Shown here one piece after another: positions 24,319-34,093 of a stretch of DNA of 64,000 nt; within the stretch, counting starts at the first letter, position 1, and each line of letters begins with the position of its first letter. The notes beneath the pieces were generated by a model. It was not told the DNA's origin. It made no database searches and saw only the letters and a list, made by a program, of their open reading frames with translations. The translations under genes were made by a program, and so were the position numbers. The DNA comes from DATKDF01 sp963752045. Lineage in GTDB: Bacteria > Acidobacteriota > Vicinamibacteria > Vicinamibacterales > SCN-69-37. The stretch spans positions 1-64,000 of the forward strand of contig CAVVWN010000004.1 in the NCBI GenBank assembly GCA_963752045.1, given 5' to 3'.

Positions 24319-24991
24319 TCAGTGCTTCATCATACTCAAACCGGACACCTTCACGTCGATATTGTGCGCGACGCGGAGGCCGTAGGCGCCGTCGAGCGAC
24401 TTGAGCTTGCCTTCGCCGAGGATCGGCGCGGCGTCGAACTTGCCCACCGACGTGCCGTTGATCGTGCATTCGGCCGTGCCGTTCATGACCGTCCAGGAGA
24501 TCTCCTGGGTCACGGGCGGCGACAGCCGCGTCGGCCGTGTGCACGGCCGGATTGGCGGCCGGTCGGAGGACGGTGAACACGTTCGTGCCGCTGAACCCGC
24601 GAACGAGGACGCGGCCGTTTCGATAGGCCACGCAATAGAGCAGCGTCTGCTGGTCGGTTCCGAGGTCGTTGCCGCCGATGAACAGGCCGAACGGGTGCGG
24701 GTGATCGGACACCTGCTTGGGTTCGGTGAACGTGGCCTTCACCATGTAGTTGCCGCTCGCGGTGTTCGCCGGGTTCCAGTAACTGATGGCGGGTCCGGTC
24801 GACACCATGATGTCGGCGCCTTCCTGCCAGAGTCTGGCATCGTTGACCGTGTCGGCGTCCGGCCTGGCCATCCATCCGGCAATCTGGATGCCGCCATTGG
24901 CAACCTTCCGGTTCGGATCCTGCTGCGCGTGGACGACGGGCACCAGTAGCGCGGCGGCCAGGGCCGCCACAGGGACGTAAGACAAACGCAT
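24319..24991 (-). CDS. Exported protein, possible LamG/DUF1080-like beta-sandwich, one frameshift
   Basis: About 223 residues after correcting one base near 24513. The N-terminal part ends VHTADAAVA and the rest resumes VTQEISWTVMNGTAECTING; an extra C in CGCCGCCCG would explain it. It has a signal peptide (VAALAAALLVPVVHAQ), and then segments such as ARLWQEGADIM, YMVKATFTEPK and YGLRVAHNIDVKVSGLSMMKH reminiscent of concanavalin-like (DUF1080/LamG) domains. That family call is tentative. The ATG at 24991 follows GGAGGACC. It is directly upstream of the BMC shell gene, with no obvious functional link. Confidence 0.6.
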
Positions 24992-25130
24992 CGGTCCTCC
25001 TCGTAGAACTTGGAAATTCGTGGATGAAAAAGCGAGGCACAAATATACCATCGCCGGCCGCTCACTTGGCCCGGCAGCCACGTGTTATCCTGCCGGCCAC
25101 GTCACCCCTCGCGACACTGCCGGAGCTGCT

Positions 25131-28041
25131 ATGTCCAAGACCACGTGGAGTTTCCCGCTCGCTGGTTCCCGACCGATTGCACGCGCCGTTCTTGCGGGCC
25201 TCCTCGTGCTTGCCCTGGCCCCGGCGTCCGGTTTCGCACAGCCGGGTCCGCTTGCCCAGGGCCAGGCGGCCGTGGCCGAGACCGGCCCGAAGCCGATTTC
25301 GCTCGACGACTATCCGAAGTTCCGCCGGATCACGGGCGCGGCCATCTCGAACGACGGCAAGTGGATCCTCTACACGATTGCGCCAAACGACGGCGACGCG
25401 ACGCTCTACGTGAAGTCGCTCGACACCGACACGGTGCACGCGATCGTGCGCGGCGCGAACGCGTCCTTTTCAGATTCCGGCGGCTGGGTGGGCTACTTCA
25501 TCAACCCGCCGTCGGCGAACGGGCGGGGCGGGCGCGGCGGCCGCGGTGGCGGGCGTGGCGGCGCGGCCCAGGGCGGCGAGGGCGCCCAGGCGCCGCCGCG
25601 CGCGTTCGAACTGCTCGACCTGGCGACGGGCACCAGGATGCCGTTTGCCGGCGTTGGCAGTTTCAGTTTCTCGCCCGACGGCGACTGGCTGTTGATGCGG
25701 CCGGGTGGCGGCGCGGCGCCGGCGGGCGGCGCAGGCCGGGGCGGTCGCGGCGGCGGCGCGGCGGCGCCCGAGGACATGTCGACGCCTGGAGCCGACCTGG
25801 TCATGCGGCATCTCGCAACCGGCAACCAGCGCTACATCGGCAACGTCGGCAGCTACGCGTTCGACGACTCGGGCGCGCTCATGGCCTACACGGTGCGCGG
25901 GCAGGAGCGGCTTGGCAACGGCGTCTACGTGATGACGCTCGCAAGCGGTGAGTCGCGCATGCTCGACGGTGCAGCCGCCGATTACGACCAGCTGTCGTGG
26001 AGCGGTGAAGGCACCCACCTGGCCGTGCTGCGAGGCGACAAGGCGCGTGACAAGGCGCAGAAGGACAACGTCGTGCTCGCCTGGACGAACGTCGGCACGC
26101 CGGACGGGCGCGCGACGCGGTTCGATCCGGCGGCAATGTCGGGCTTCCCGCAGGGCATGGTCGTCTCCGAGTTTTCGTCGCTTCGCTGGAACGACGAGGG
26201 CACGCGCATCCTGCTGGGCGTGAAGGAACAGGCGCCGGCCGCGCCAGAATCGACCGAGCCGGTTGCCAACGTGGACGTCTGGCACTGGAAGGACGAAGTT
26301 CCGCAGTCGGCGCAGATCGTGCGCCTCAATCAGGACCGTCGCGCGACGTACGCGGCGGTGCTCGACCTGGCGTCGGGCACCATCCGCCAGGTCGCCGATG
26401 AAGAGATGTCGGGTGTGACGCCGACCGACGACCTGAAATGGGCGATCGGCCGCAACGACACCGCGTACGCCGGCGACGTGTCGTGGGGCGGAAGCCGCGC
26501 CGACATCTACCGCATCGACCTCACGACCGGCGAGCGCGCGCTCATCGAGAAGGGCCTCTCGCGGACGATGGGCGTCTCGCCAGACGGGAAGTGGTTCCTC
26601 TATCTTCGCAACGGCCAGGTGTATTCGTACGAGATGGCCACCGGAAAGAAGACGCGCATCGACGGCGGCCGGAGCTTCGTCGACGCCGAAGACGACCATG
26701 ACTACGAGAAGCCCGTGTACGGTGTGGCCGGATTCACGGCCGACGGGACGGCGGCCGTCTTCTACGACCGCTACGACGTGTGGGCGCTCTCGCTCACCGG
26801 CGGCCAGCCGGTGAACCTGACGAAAAGCGACGGCGCGAAGCAGGAAGTGCGGTTCCGCGTCACGCGTCTCGAGGGCGGCGGTGGCGGAGGTCGGGGCGGA
26901 GGCCGGGGAGGAGGCGGCGGCGGCGAGCCGATCGACCTCAGCAAGCCGGTCGTGCTCCAGGCCTACGGCGAGTGGACCAAGAAGACCGGCTACTACGAGC
27001 TCGCGCCGGGCCAGGCGCCGCGGCCGCTCATCTGGGCCGACAAGAGCATCGGCAGCCCGATCGTGGCCGAGAGCGCCAACCGGATGGTATTCACGCAGCA
27101 GACGTTCAACGAGTATCCGAACTACTGGCTGTCGGACAAGCAGTTCGCGTCGCCGCGACAGGTGACCGACGCGCATCCCGAGATCTTCGACGAGTTCGCG
27201 TGGGGCACGAAGAAGCTCATCGACTACACGAACAGCAAAGGGCAGCGGCTGCAGGCCACGCTCACGCTGCCGGCTGGGTACGAGCCCGGGAAGAAGTATC
27301 CGATGCTCGTGTACTTCTACGAGATCATGTCGAACACGCACCACAACTTCCAGGTGCCGCCCTACGACGACCGGCCGCACATGGCGACCTACGCGAGCAA
27401 CGGCTACCTCGTGTTGCAGCCCGACGTGGTCTATGAAATCGGCAAGCCCGGCACGTCGGCGCTCGACTGCGTGACGAGCGCGGTGAAGAAGGTGATTGAG
27501 CTCGGTTTCGCCGATCCGTCGCGCGTCGGCCTTCAGGGGCACAGCTGGGGCGGCTACCAGTCCTCGTTCATCGTCACCCAAACGGACATGTTTGCGGCCG
27601 TCGTGACCGGCGCGCCACCCACCAACCTCGTCAGCTTTTACGGCACGCTGTACCAGATCGAGCGGCAACATCCAGCAGGGCATCACCGAGGTGGGGCAGG
27701 TGCGGATGGGCCGCGAGGTCACGCCGTGGAACGCGCACGAGCTCTACGAGAGCCAGTCGCCGATCCACAACGCGCCGAAGATCACGACGCCGTTCATGAT
27801 CCTGCACGGCACGGCCGACGGCGCGGTGGACTGGGGCCAGGGCCTCGAGTTCTACGCCGCGGCACGGCGTCTCGGCAAGGAAGTGATCCTGCTGTCGTAC
27901 CCCGACGAAGCGCATCACCTCGGCCGCCGCGAGAACCAGAAGGACTTCCAGATTCGCATGCGCCAGTTCTTCGATCACTACCTCAAGGGCGAGCCGGCCC
28001 CGGCGTGGATGACCGAAGGCGTGCCGCAGGTGAAGAAATAG
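25131..28041 (+). CDS. Exported S9 family peptidase (prolyl oligopeptidase-like), one frameshift
   Basis: About 970 residues when one extra base near 27660 is removed (TLYQ then SGNIQQGITEVGQV). A signal peptide (AVLAGLLVLALAPASGFA) is followed by a WD40-like propeller with blades such as SFSPDGDWLLM and GVSPDGKWFLY. The C-terminal hydrolase has the nucleophile in GLQGHSWGGYQ (Ser near residue 805), Asp in HGTADGAVDW and His in PDEAHHLGRR. Three Gly/Arg-rich loops interrupt the propeller (near 25518, 25720 and 26875). It is probably a periplasmic oligopeptidase. The ATG at 25131 follows GGAGCTGCT. The sequence after the shift is intact to the stop, which argues for a sequencing indel. Confidence 0.85.
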
Positions 28042-28096
28042 ATCTTCGCGGTCGAAGAGCAATCGGGGGCGGGTGCGAGGCGAGCGGGTCGTACTG

Positions 28097-30964
28097 CTAC
28101 CGCAGCAGCGCCGCCCAGCCGGTGATGACGCTGAAGGACGTTCCCGGCCTTGCCGGCCCGGGATGAGGAAAGAACACGACCTGCCCATTGCGCGACACGT
28201 CGTAAGTCGTGCCCCAATGCCGCTCCCCGAGCGAAGGTACGGGCAGCCGTTCGGGCGCAGAAAGAACCAGGCCGCCGTCCGTGCCGGTGCGCACGGTGAC
28301 GGCGTGAAGTTGGCCGTCGGAGCTGGCGAAGAAGATCTCCTTGCCGTCACTTCGCCAGACCGGCTGGTCGCCTCCCTCGGTCGACGCCATGTAGCGGCGG
28401 GCCGGGCCAACGAGGCTGCGCACCGACACCTCGGCCCGTCCCGACTCGGCCGACACGTAGGCGGCCCAGCGGCCGTCGTGAGAAACTCGGGCATCGCGCA
28501 CCGGAAACGGCTCTGAGAAGAGCGGCTTCGGCGCCGGCTGGGCGTCGAGTGGCAGCGACCAGATCTCGGTCCCGGCGACGTTGAGGACCAGGTACTCGCC
28601 GTCTGGCGCCCAGTCGGTCGGCTCGCAGGGAATGCGAGGACATGGCAGCGTTCTCGTCACGCCGCTGCCGTCAGCCGACGTGATACTGATCGACGGCGCC
28701 ACGAGCGTCCCCGAGCGGTGGGCCACCCTGCGACCGTCCGGTGACCAGACCGGCATGACGTCGAAGCTCGTGGATGTCGTGAGTCGGAGCCGCCCGCCAC
28801 GGGTATGGTCCTCGACCCAGATGTCGGCGTTGGCTTTCACCGGATCGGCGATGGTGCGTGCCACGAGGCGACCGTCGGGTGACACGCGCGGAAACCCACC
28901 AAGCTCGGGCTCGGCAGCCACCCGCAGGTTCGATCCGTCCCTGCGGACGCTGGCGAAGTGGTACCCCCAGGGAATCGCATCGCCGGAAAACGCCAGCACG
29001 CCTCCCGTCGTGGAAACGAGCGCCGGGTCGCGGGGCGAAGTCGGCACCGCACCGACGTCAAGCGTGCGTGGATCGCCGACACTGGAAGGCCGTGCCGGGT
29101 CGAACGTGCGGACCGAGATGCGACCATCGGTCACCGACACGAGGGTGCCCTCGCCGTTTGGCCCCAGGGGCACGAACGCCGCGCCCGAGTCCGACGCAAA
29201 CAACTGCTGACCGGGTCTTGCCGGCGGGTCGTCGAGGCTCGCCAGGAACACGCCTCGCCGGTCATCCTGCGACGAGACGATGGTGTAGAGAAAGGCGCGG
29301 CCGTCAGGCAGGAAGGCCGGCCATCGGTGCGAGACGTCCTCGTAGTCCGAATCGAGAACGGTGATCGGGGTGATCGGACCGCCCTGATCCGAGACGCTCA
29401 TGAGTGGTGCGTCCCGGTACATCGGCTGGAACACGATGAGGCCCGATGGGCTCCACGCACCACCGCGTGCGTCGGGCGCGGGAGCCAGGACGACGGGCGC
29501 GCCGCTCTGGAGAACGACCTTCTTCAGCTGCCCGTGCGCGAAGAACCCGAGCGCCGAACCGTCGGGCGCCCAGAACGGGTGTCGCGCGTCGTCTGTCCCC
29601 GGAATCCTGATCGCGTCGGCCGAAGCGAGCTCCCGGACAAAGAGCCATCGTGTCTGCCGGCTGTCGCCGCCAACCCAGGCGATGCGCGAGCCGTCGGGCG
29701 AGATCATCGGCGGCGACAGCAGGCCGGTTCCATCGGGGAGGTCCCAGGCGAAACGAACGGGGCCCGCCGGCGGCGCGTCATCGCGCGACTCACGGCCCAG
29801 CCACCAGCCGCCCAGGCCGGCGAGACCGGCCGCTGCGATTGCAACCCAGGCCAGGCCGCGGGACCGCATGCCGGCCGGTGCCGTCTTTTCGTGAACGCCG
29901 GGGTCGCTGCTGCCGGTCTCGTCCCCGCGCCCGAGCGCCCAGGCGACGTCGGCGGCGGACTGAAAGCGGTCGCCGGGCTCTTTTGCCAGCAGGCGGCCTA
30001 CGACCTGCGCGAGCGCCCGTGGGATATCGGCTCGCCGGCCGGTCACGTCGGGCGCGGGCTCGTGGAGGATGGCGTGCAGCGTGTCGACCGTGTTCTCGCA
30101 CGCGAACGCTCGTTCGCTGGTCAGCATCTCGAACAGGATCGATCCGAGCGCAAACAGGTCTGCCCGCGAATCGACCGCGTCGCCGCGAATCTGTTCCGGC
30201 GCGAGATAGCCGGCCGTGCCGAGAAGGATGCCGGTCAGCGTCGAGGCCGAGGCTCTGCGCTCGACGTCATCGGACGTGAGTTTGGCGATGCCGAAGTCGA
30301 CAATCTTCGTGATGCCGTCTCTCGTCAGGATGACGTTTTCCGGCTTGAGGTCCCGATGCACGAGCCCGGCGGCGTGAGCGGCCGCAAGCCCACGAGAGAC
30401 GTCCGTCGCGATACGCCGCGCGTCGTCGACCGGCATCCGCCCGCGATCGAGCCGTGCGCGAAGCGTCTCGCCACCGAGGAGCTCGATCACCATGTACGGC
30501 TGTCCGCCGAAGACGCCGACGTCGTACACCTTGACGATGTTCGGGTGATCCACCGAGGCGGTCAGGCGCGCCTCCTGAACGAAGCGCTCGACCTGAGCGG
30601 CGTCCGGCACGCCGACCGGCGACAGCATCTTGACGGCGACCTGGCGGCCCAGCCGCGGATCGTCGGCCCGATACACGATTCCCATGCCGCCGTGGCCGGC
30701 GAGATCGACGATCCGGTACGGGCCGACCTCGAGCCCCGGAGCCAGCGTCGCCTCGGTCGCCATCTGCGACGCGGTCAGGACGAACGCCGAGGTCTCGAGA
30801 AAGCCCGGCAGCGCCTCTTCCGAGCCGATGAGGGCGTCGCACTCGGCGACGAGATCCGGGTGCTCGGTTGCGAACTGCTCGCGAAGACGGGTGCGGCCCG
30901 GCGCATCCGCCTCGCGCCAGGCAGAATGCCACGCCGACACACGACTCCACTGCTCGGGGGTCAT
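28097..30964 (-). CDS. Ser/Thr protein kinase with PD40/WD40-like sensor domain
   Basis: 955 residues. The first 80 form a helical prefix often seen when such kinases follow a TIGR02999-type sigma factor. The kinase spans about 80-350: GHGGMG loop at 90-95, Lys112 in VAVKMLS, HRD at 203-205 and DFG at 223-225. A membrane segment (WVAIAAAGLAGLGGWWLG, about 365-385) precedes a C-terminal six-bladed propeller (SPDGSRIAWVG, APDGSALGFFA, SPDGRLVART, SPDGRRVAHRS, APDGEYLVLNV). The propeller should be outside and the kinase inside. The ATG at 30964 overlaps the sigma-factor stop (ATGA), so sigma factor and kinase are one operon. Confidence 0.9.
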   Translation of the reverse strand: MTPEQWSRVSAWHSAWREADAPGRTRLREQFATEHPDLVAECDALIGSEEALPGFLETSAFVLTASQMATEATLAPGLEVGPYRIVDLAGHGGMGIVYRADDPRLGRQVAVKMLSPVGVPDAAQVERFVQEARLTASVDHPNIVKVYDVGVFGGQPYMVIELLGGETLRARLDRGRMPVDDARRIATDVSRGLAAAHAAGLVHRDLKPENVILTRDGITKIVDFGIAKLTSDDVERRASASTLTGILLGTAGYLAPEQIRGDAVDSRADLFALGSILFEMLTSERAFACENTVDTLHAILHEPAPDVTGRRADIPRALAQVVGRLLAKEPGDRFQSAADVAWALGRGDETGSSDPGVHEKTAPAGMRSRGLAWVAIAAAGLAGLGGWWLGRESRDDAPPAGPVRFAWDLPDGTGLLSPPMISPDGSRIAWVGGDSRQTRWLFVRELASADAIRIPGTDDARHPFWAPDGSALGFFAHGQLKKVVLQSGAPVVLAPAPDARGGAWSPSGLIVFQPMYRDAPLMSVSDQGGPITPITVLDSDYEDVSHRWPAFLPDGRAFLYTIVSSQDDRRGVFLASLDDPPARPGQQLFASDSGAAFVPLGPNGEGTLVSVTDGRISVRTFDPARPSSVGDPRTLDVGAVPTSPRDPALVSTTGGVLAFSGDAIPWGYHFASVRRDGSNLRVAAEPELGGFPRVSPDGRLVARTIADPVKANADIWVEDHTRGGRLRLTTSTSFDVMPVWSPDGRRVAHRSGTLVAPSISITSADGSGVTRTLPCPRIPCEPTDWAPDGEYLVLNVAGTEIWSLPLDAQPAPKPLFSEPFPVRDARVSHDGRWAAYVSAESGRAEVSVRSLVGPARRYMASTEGGDQPVWRSDGKEIFFASSDGQLHAVTVRTGTDGGLVLSAPERLPVPSLGERHWGTTYDVSRNGQVVFFPHPGPARPGTSFSVITGWAALLR

Positions 30965-31533
30965 GTTGGTTTCGGCCCGGACAGCCGCCGATGCAGCCAG
31001 GCGCGGGCGGTGTTCCAGTCGTTGATCACCGTTCGCACGGAGACATCGAGCGCCGTGGCCGTCTCCTCCACGCTGAAGCCACCGAAGAAACGCAACTCCA
31101 CCACCTGACTCTGTCGCGGAGCAAAGACCGCCAGCTCCTGCAACGCCTCCTCCACCGCCAGCACGTCCGGATCGGACGTCGGTGCGGCCGGTTCCACATC
31201 CTCGATCGAAACCGCCTCGACCTGGCCGCCGCGCTTGAGCGACCGCCGCGCGCGCGCCGCGTCGACGAGCACTCGTCGCATCATCCGAGCCGTCGCGGCG
31301 AAGAACTGCCCCCGGCTCTGCCAGTCGACGTTCCGCCAGCCGAGCAGGCGCAGGTACGACTCGTTGACGAGCTCGGTCGGCTGCCACTCGTGCCCGGCTC
31401 GCTCACCCGACAGGAGGCGTCGGGCCAGCTGCCGCAGCTCGTGGTGGACCACGGGCGCGAGTTCCTCGAGCGCGTTGGCATCGCCCCGGCTCCACGCCTG
31501 AAGCAGATCCGTGACCTCGCCGCCCCCTGACAT
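30961..31533 (-). CDS. ECF sigma factor, TIGR02999 / Sigma70_ECF type
   Basis: 190 residues beginning GGGEVTDLLQAWSRGDANAL, with region 2 WQPTELVNESYLRLLG and FFAATARMMRRVLVDAARARR, and region 4 FAPRQSQVVELRFFGGFSVEETA then VSVRTVINDWNTARAWLHRRL. This matches the TIGR02999 subgroup, which in Acidobacteriota and Planctomycetes is typically followed by a Ser/Thr kinase, as here; phosphorylation by the kinase is the presumed switch in place of an anti-sigma factor. A TATACA box (31550-31545) ends 11 nt before the ATG, with a perfect palindrome just upstream. Confidence 0.9.
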   Translation of the reverse strand: MSGGGEVTDLLQAWSRGDANALEELAPVVHHELRQLARRLLSGERAGHEWQPTELVNESYLRLLGWRNVDWQSRGQFFAATARMMRRVLVDAARARRSLKRGGQVEAVSIEDVEPAAPTSDPDVLAVEEALQELAVFAPRQSQVVELRFFGGFSVEETATALDVSVRTVINDWNTARAWLHRRLSGPKPT

Positions 31534-31544
31534 CGTCCGGCGAG

Positions 31545-31550
31545 TGTATA
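31545..31550 (-). promoter_or_regulatory. -10 element TATACA of the sigma/kinase operon
   Basis: Minus-strand TATACA is 11 nt from the ATG at 31533, so the transcript is likely leaderless or nearly so. Its -35 position falls in the palindrome at 31561-31597. Confidence 0.5.
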
Positions 31551-31560
31551 CCCGGGCCTT

Positions 31561-31597
31561 GCACTTCCTACAGGCGGAATCCGCCTGTAGGAAGTGC
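31561..31597. promoter_or_regulatory. Perfect 17-bp inverted repeat with 3-nt centre
   Basis: The arms 31561-31577 (GCACTTCCTACAGGCGG) and 31581-31597 are exact reverse complements around AAT. It lies between the divergent sigma-factor and lipoprotein genes and covers the expected -35 of the sigma promoter. It is longer and more perfect than typical operators. No second copy was noticed in the window. Confidence 0.7.
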
Positions 31598-31648
31598 AGG
31601 CGGACGACCGCCGCACACTACCCGCTGTGGGCGGGTTAGGAGCTGACA

Positions 31649-32284
31649 ATGCACAGAATCGTCATGAGAAACCTGATTGGTCCGGTCGCCTCGGCGGCGC
31701 TGGCGGTCGCGACCGTCGCATGCTCGAACCCGGTCGGTCCGGATGGTCCGGCCGGACTGGGAGGTTCGACCGCGATCAAGGGGGAGCCAGGTGTCGGGCC
31801 GGAGGTCGCCGCGGTCCGCGCCGCGACGGCTCAGTTCCACGACGTCGCGACCGCGATTGCAGCCGGCTACGCGAATCCCGCTTTCGGCACGTGCGACCAG
31901 ATCGCGATCGGCGCGATGGGGATTCACAGCGCCAACCCGGCTCTGCTCGGCAACCAGGTTCTCGATCCTGAGAATCCAGAGGTCCTGCTCTATCTCCCCA
32001 CCGGCGACGGCTTCCGTCTCGTGGGCGTCGAGTGGGTACAGGCCGTGCTGCTTCGGAACCAAACGACGGGGGCCGTGGCGCCATGGATGGATCCGGGGCC
32101 CTGGGACCCGGCCACGTACGACGTAGTGACGCCGACGCCGCAGCTGTTCGGCCATGTCTTCCAGGGGCCGATGCCGGGTCACGTTCCCGGCATGCCCTGG
32201 CACTGGGACCTGCACGCCTGGGTGTGGGCGAACAACCCGGCGGGCCTGTTCTCGCAGTGGAACCCGGCGATCAGCTGCCCGTAG
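31649..32284 (+). CDS. Putative lipoprotein of unknown function
   Basis: A 211-residue protein with a lipoprotein signal: hydrophobic GPVASAALAVATVACSN, with the lipobox ending at VAC. The mature part contains VRAATAQFHDVATAIAAGYA, GAMGIHSANPALLG, PEVLLYLPTGDGFRLVGVEW and GMPWHWDLHAWVWANNPAG. The conserved-looking His and Trp residues (MGIH, HWDLHAW) could bind a ligand or metal, but no named family was recognised. The ATG follows TTAGGAGCTGACA. It is divergent from the ECF sigma/kinase operon. Confidence 0.7.
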   Translation: MHRIVMRNLIGPVASAALAVATVACSNPVGPDGPAGLGGSTAIKGEPGVGPEVAAVRAATAQFHDVATAIAAGYANPAFGTCDQIAIGAMGIHSANPALLGNQVLDPENPEVLLYLPTGDGFRLVGVEWVQAVLLRNQTTGAVAPWMDPGPWDPATYDVVTPTPQLFGHVFQGPMPGHVPGMPWHWDLHAWVWANNPAGLFSQWNPAISCP

Positions 32285-32337
32285 AGCCGGGTCGATCTGA
32301 ATCACATCGACGGAATCCGAGCGCCAGCCCGGCGCGG

Positions 32338-32367
32338 GTCGACGCGCGCGGTCACGGCGCGCGCGAC
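32338..32367. terminator. GC-rich hairpin between convergent genes
   Basis: GTCGACGCGCGCG and GGCGCGCGCGAC form a stem with one bulge. It is placed between the stops of the lipoprotein (plus) and adenosine deaminase (minus) genes. There is no T-tract, so a terminator role is only positional. Confidence 0.3.
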
Positions 32368-32376
32368 CCGCGTCCG

Positions 32377-33630
32377 TCAGGCGGGAGCGTCGAGTTGCGC
32401 AGCGGCCTCGGCCGCCAGCACCTCGTCGTAGTAGTCGATGATCTTGCGCACGTAGGCGCGCTTCTCGGTATACGTCCCGGCGAAGAAGCTGCGCTTGAAC
32501 CCGTAGATGATCACGTTGCGCAGTTCGTTCGCCGAGAGGTTGAAGGCCTCGAGCGCCTGGGCGATCTCCTGTGTCACCGACGTGTTCGACACGAGGCGAT
32601 TGTCGGTGCAGAGCGTCACGGACACGCGGTCCCGCATCATCCGGCCGAACGGATGGTCCGACACGCGCGTGAGGTCGGGCATCGTCTGCAGATTCGACGT
32701 GATGCACACTTCCAGCGTGATCCGCCGGTCGGAGATGAACTCGGCCAACTGGCTGACGTAGCGCTCGGGGTCAGGCGCCGACACCTGGTCGACGGCATAG
32801 AGATGCGTGCCGTGCCCGATGCGGTCCGCATGCAGGTGCGTGATGGCCTGGAAGATGCTCTCCGGGCCGTACGCTTCGCCGGCGTGGACGGTCTTCTTGA
32901 GAAACGCACGGTGGGCAAACTGGAATGCCTCGACGTGGTGCGACGGGGGATGGCCCGCCTCGGCGCCAGCCAGATCGAAGCCGACGATGGGCAGCCCGTA
33001 GCGGTCGCGCGCGGCGACCACGGCCCGGGCGAGCGAGAGCGAGGCGATGCCGTAGACGTCGTTCTCGTTCCACTCGTCGAGCACGGCGAAGAGCGCCTCG
33101 TGGTAGCGGCTGAAGCCCGGCGTGAACATCCGCATGGCGCACGCGATGATGCCGTAGTGGAACCCGGGTTCCCGCCCCGAGGCGACCTCGGGTCTGGCGG
33201 CGTGCTCCCGCTGCGCGCGGGCCAGGCCTCGGTCGACCGCGGCGATGACCTGCGGTACGCCGAGGCCGCGCCGGAGGTGGAGCTGCGGCGCGAACCGAAC
33301 TTCGATGTAGCGCACGCCCTCCGCGAGACAGTCTTCACCGAGCTCGAACGCCGCGCGCTCGAGCGCTTCCTCGGTGCGCAGGGCCTTGCACGTGTAGGCG
33401 AAGCCTCTCAGGTACTGCGTGAGGTCGTCGTACCGGTCGCGAAACACGAGCTCGCGCAGCCCCTCGGGTGTCTCGGACGGCAGGGCGACGTCGGCATCGC
33501 GCGCCAGCTCGATGAGCGTCTCGAGCCGCAGCGACCCGTCGAGGTGCACGTGAAGGTCTGATTTCGGCAGCCGGCGAAGCAGGTCGCGGGAGAAACGAGG
33601 CGGCGTCACGTCGGTTGGTTCCGCAGCCAT
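32377..33630 (-). CDS. add: Adenosine deaminase family protein
   Basis: 417 residues of the adenosine/AMP deaminase TIM barrel: zinc motif H27-x-H29 in KSDLHVHLDGSLR, then VGFDLAGAEAG, KTVHAGEAYGP (catalytic Glu), HADRIGHGTHL, EVCITSNLQTM and VTLCTDNRLVSNT (final Asp metal ligand; the classic DD pair is DN here). It hydrolyses adenosine, or a related nucleoside, to inosine and ammonia. The CTDN variant occurs in ADA-like proteins, so the exact substrate is not certain. The ATG at 33630 is chosen by the N-terminal family start. Confidence 0.85.
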   Translation of the reverse strand: MAAEPTDVTPPRFSRDLLRRLPKSDLHVHLDGSLRLETLIELARDADVALPSETPEGLRELVFRDRYDDLTQYLRGFAYTCKALRTEEALERAAFELGEDCLAEGVRYIEVRFAPQLHLRRGLGVPQVIAAVDRGLARAQREHAARPEVASGREPGFHYGIIACAMRMFTPGFSRYHEALFAVLDEWNENDVYGIASLSLARAVVAARDRYGLPIVGFDLAGAEAGHPPSHHVEAFQFAHRAFLKKTVHAGEAYGPESIFQAITHLHADRIGHGTHLYAVDQVSAPDPERYVSQLAEFISDRRITLEVCITSNLQTMPDLTRVSDHPFGRMMRDRVSVTLCTDNRLVSNTSVTQEIAQALEAFNLSANELRNVIIYGFKRSFFAGTYTEKRAYVRKIIDYYDEVLAAEAAAQLDAPA

Positions 33631-33669
33631 TGTATGCGTTCTGCCGCCCAGCCCGTCGGAGACCCTTTC

Positions 33670-33715
33670 TCCCCTTGCAACCACAGGGGAAAGTGCGCTA
33701 CGTTCCCATGGAAAC
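33670..33715 (+). promoter_or_regulatory. Promoter/operator region of PadR-ADOP module 1
   Basis: TTGCAA (33675-33680), an 18-nt spacer and TACGTT (33699-33704) form a plausible promoter. An inverted repeat TCCCCT/AGGGGA (33670-33690) overlaps the -35, and a near palindrome GTTCCCATGGAAAC (33702-33715) lies at the start point. Either could be the PadR operator. Confidence 0.4.
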
Positions 33716-33732
33716 GGTAGGGGAGTGGCGAC

Positions 33733-34077
33733 GTGGGCGACGACAACCTGAATCTCATCCGCGGCACCGTCGACGTGCTGATCCTCCATGCCCTGTCCGG
33801 CGAGCCGAAACACGGCTACGCGGTGTCGGAGTGGATTCAGTCGGTGACCGACGGCACGCTGCTCGTCGAGGAAGGCACGCTGTATCCGGCGCTGCACCGG
33901 CTCGAAGCGCGCGGCTGGATTGCGGCCGAGTGGGCGCTCTCCGAGAACAACCGCAAGGCCAAGTTCTACCGGCTGACCCGGACGGGCCGGACGCGGCTCG
34001 AGCGCGAGCGCGCGACGTGGCGCCAGTACTCGGACGCGGTGACCAAGGCCCTGGCGACGAAGCAGTCGCGCTCGTGA
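33733..34077 (+). CDS. PadR family transcriptional regulator (module 1)
   Basis: A 114-residue PadR winged-helix protein: LIRGTVDVLILHALSGEPKHGYAVSEWIQ split over helices 1-2, then LVEEGTLYPALHRLEARGWI (recognition helix and wing) and KFYRLTRTGRTRLERE, with a C-terminal helix for dimerisation. The GTG at 33733 follows TAGGGGAG. The ADOP permease starts 16 bp after its stop, so PadR most likely represses its own promoter and the permease. Confidence 0.88.
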   Translation: MGDDNLNLIRGTVDVLILHALSGEPKHGYAVSEWIQSVTDGTLLVEEGTLYPALHRLEARGWIAAEWALSENNRKAKFYRLTRTGRTRLERERATWRQYSDAVTKALATKQSRS

Positions 34078-34093
34078 CCCGGGGGAAGACCAC

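Noticed and set aside
25510..25760. Repetitive GGC/CGC-rich DNA suggesting a tandem repeat or CRISPR
   Set aside because: It is in-frame coding for Gly/Arg-rich loops with no constant repeat-spacer length.
25470..27722. A 2.2-kb minus-strand open frame opposite the S9 peptidase
   Set aside because: The plus strand has signal peptide, propeller and catalytic motifs; the minus frame has none.
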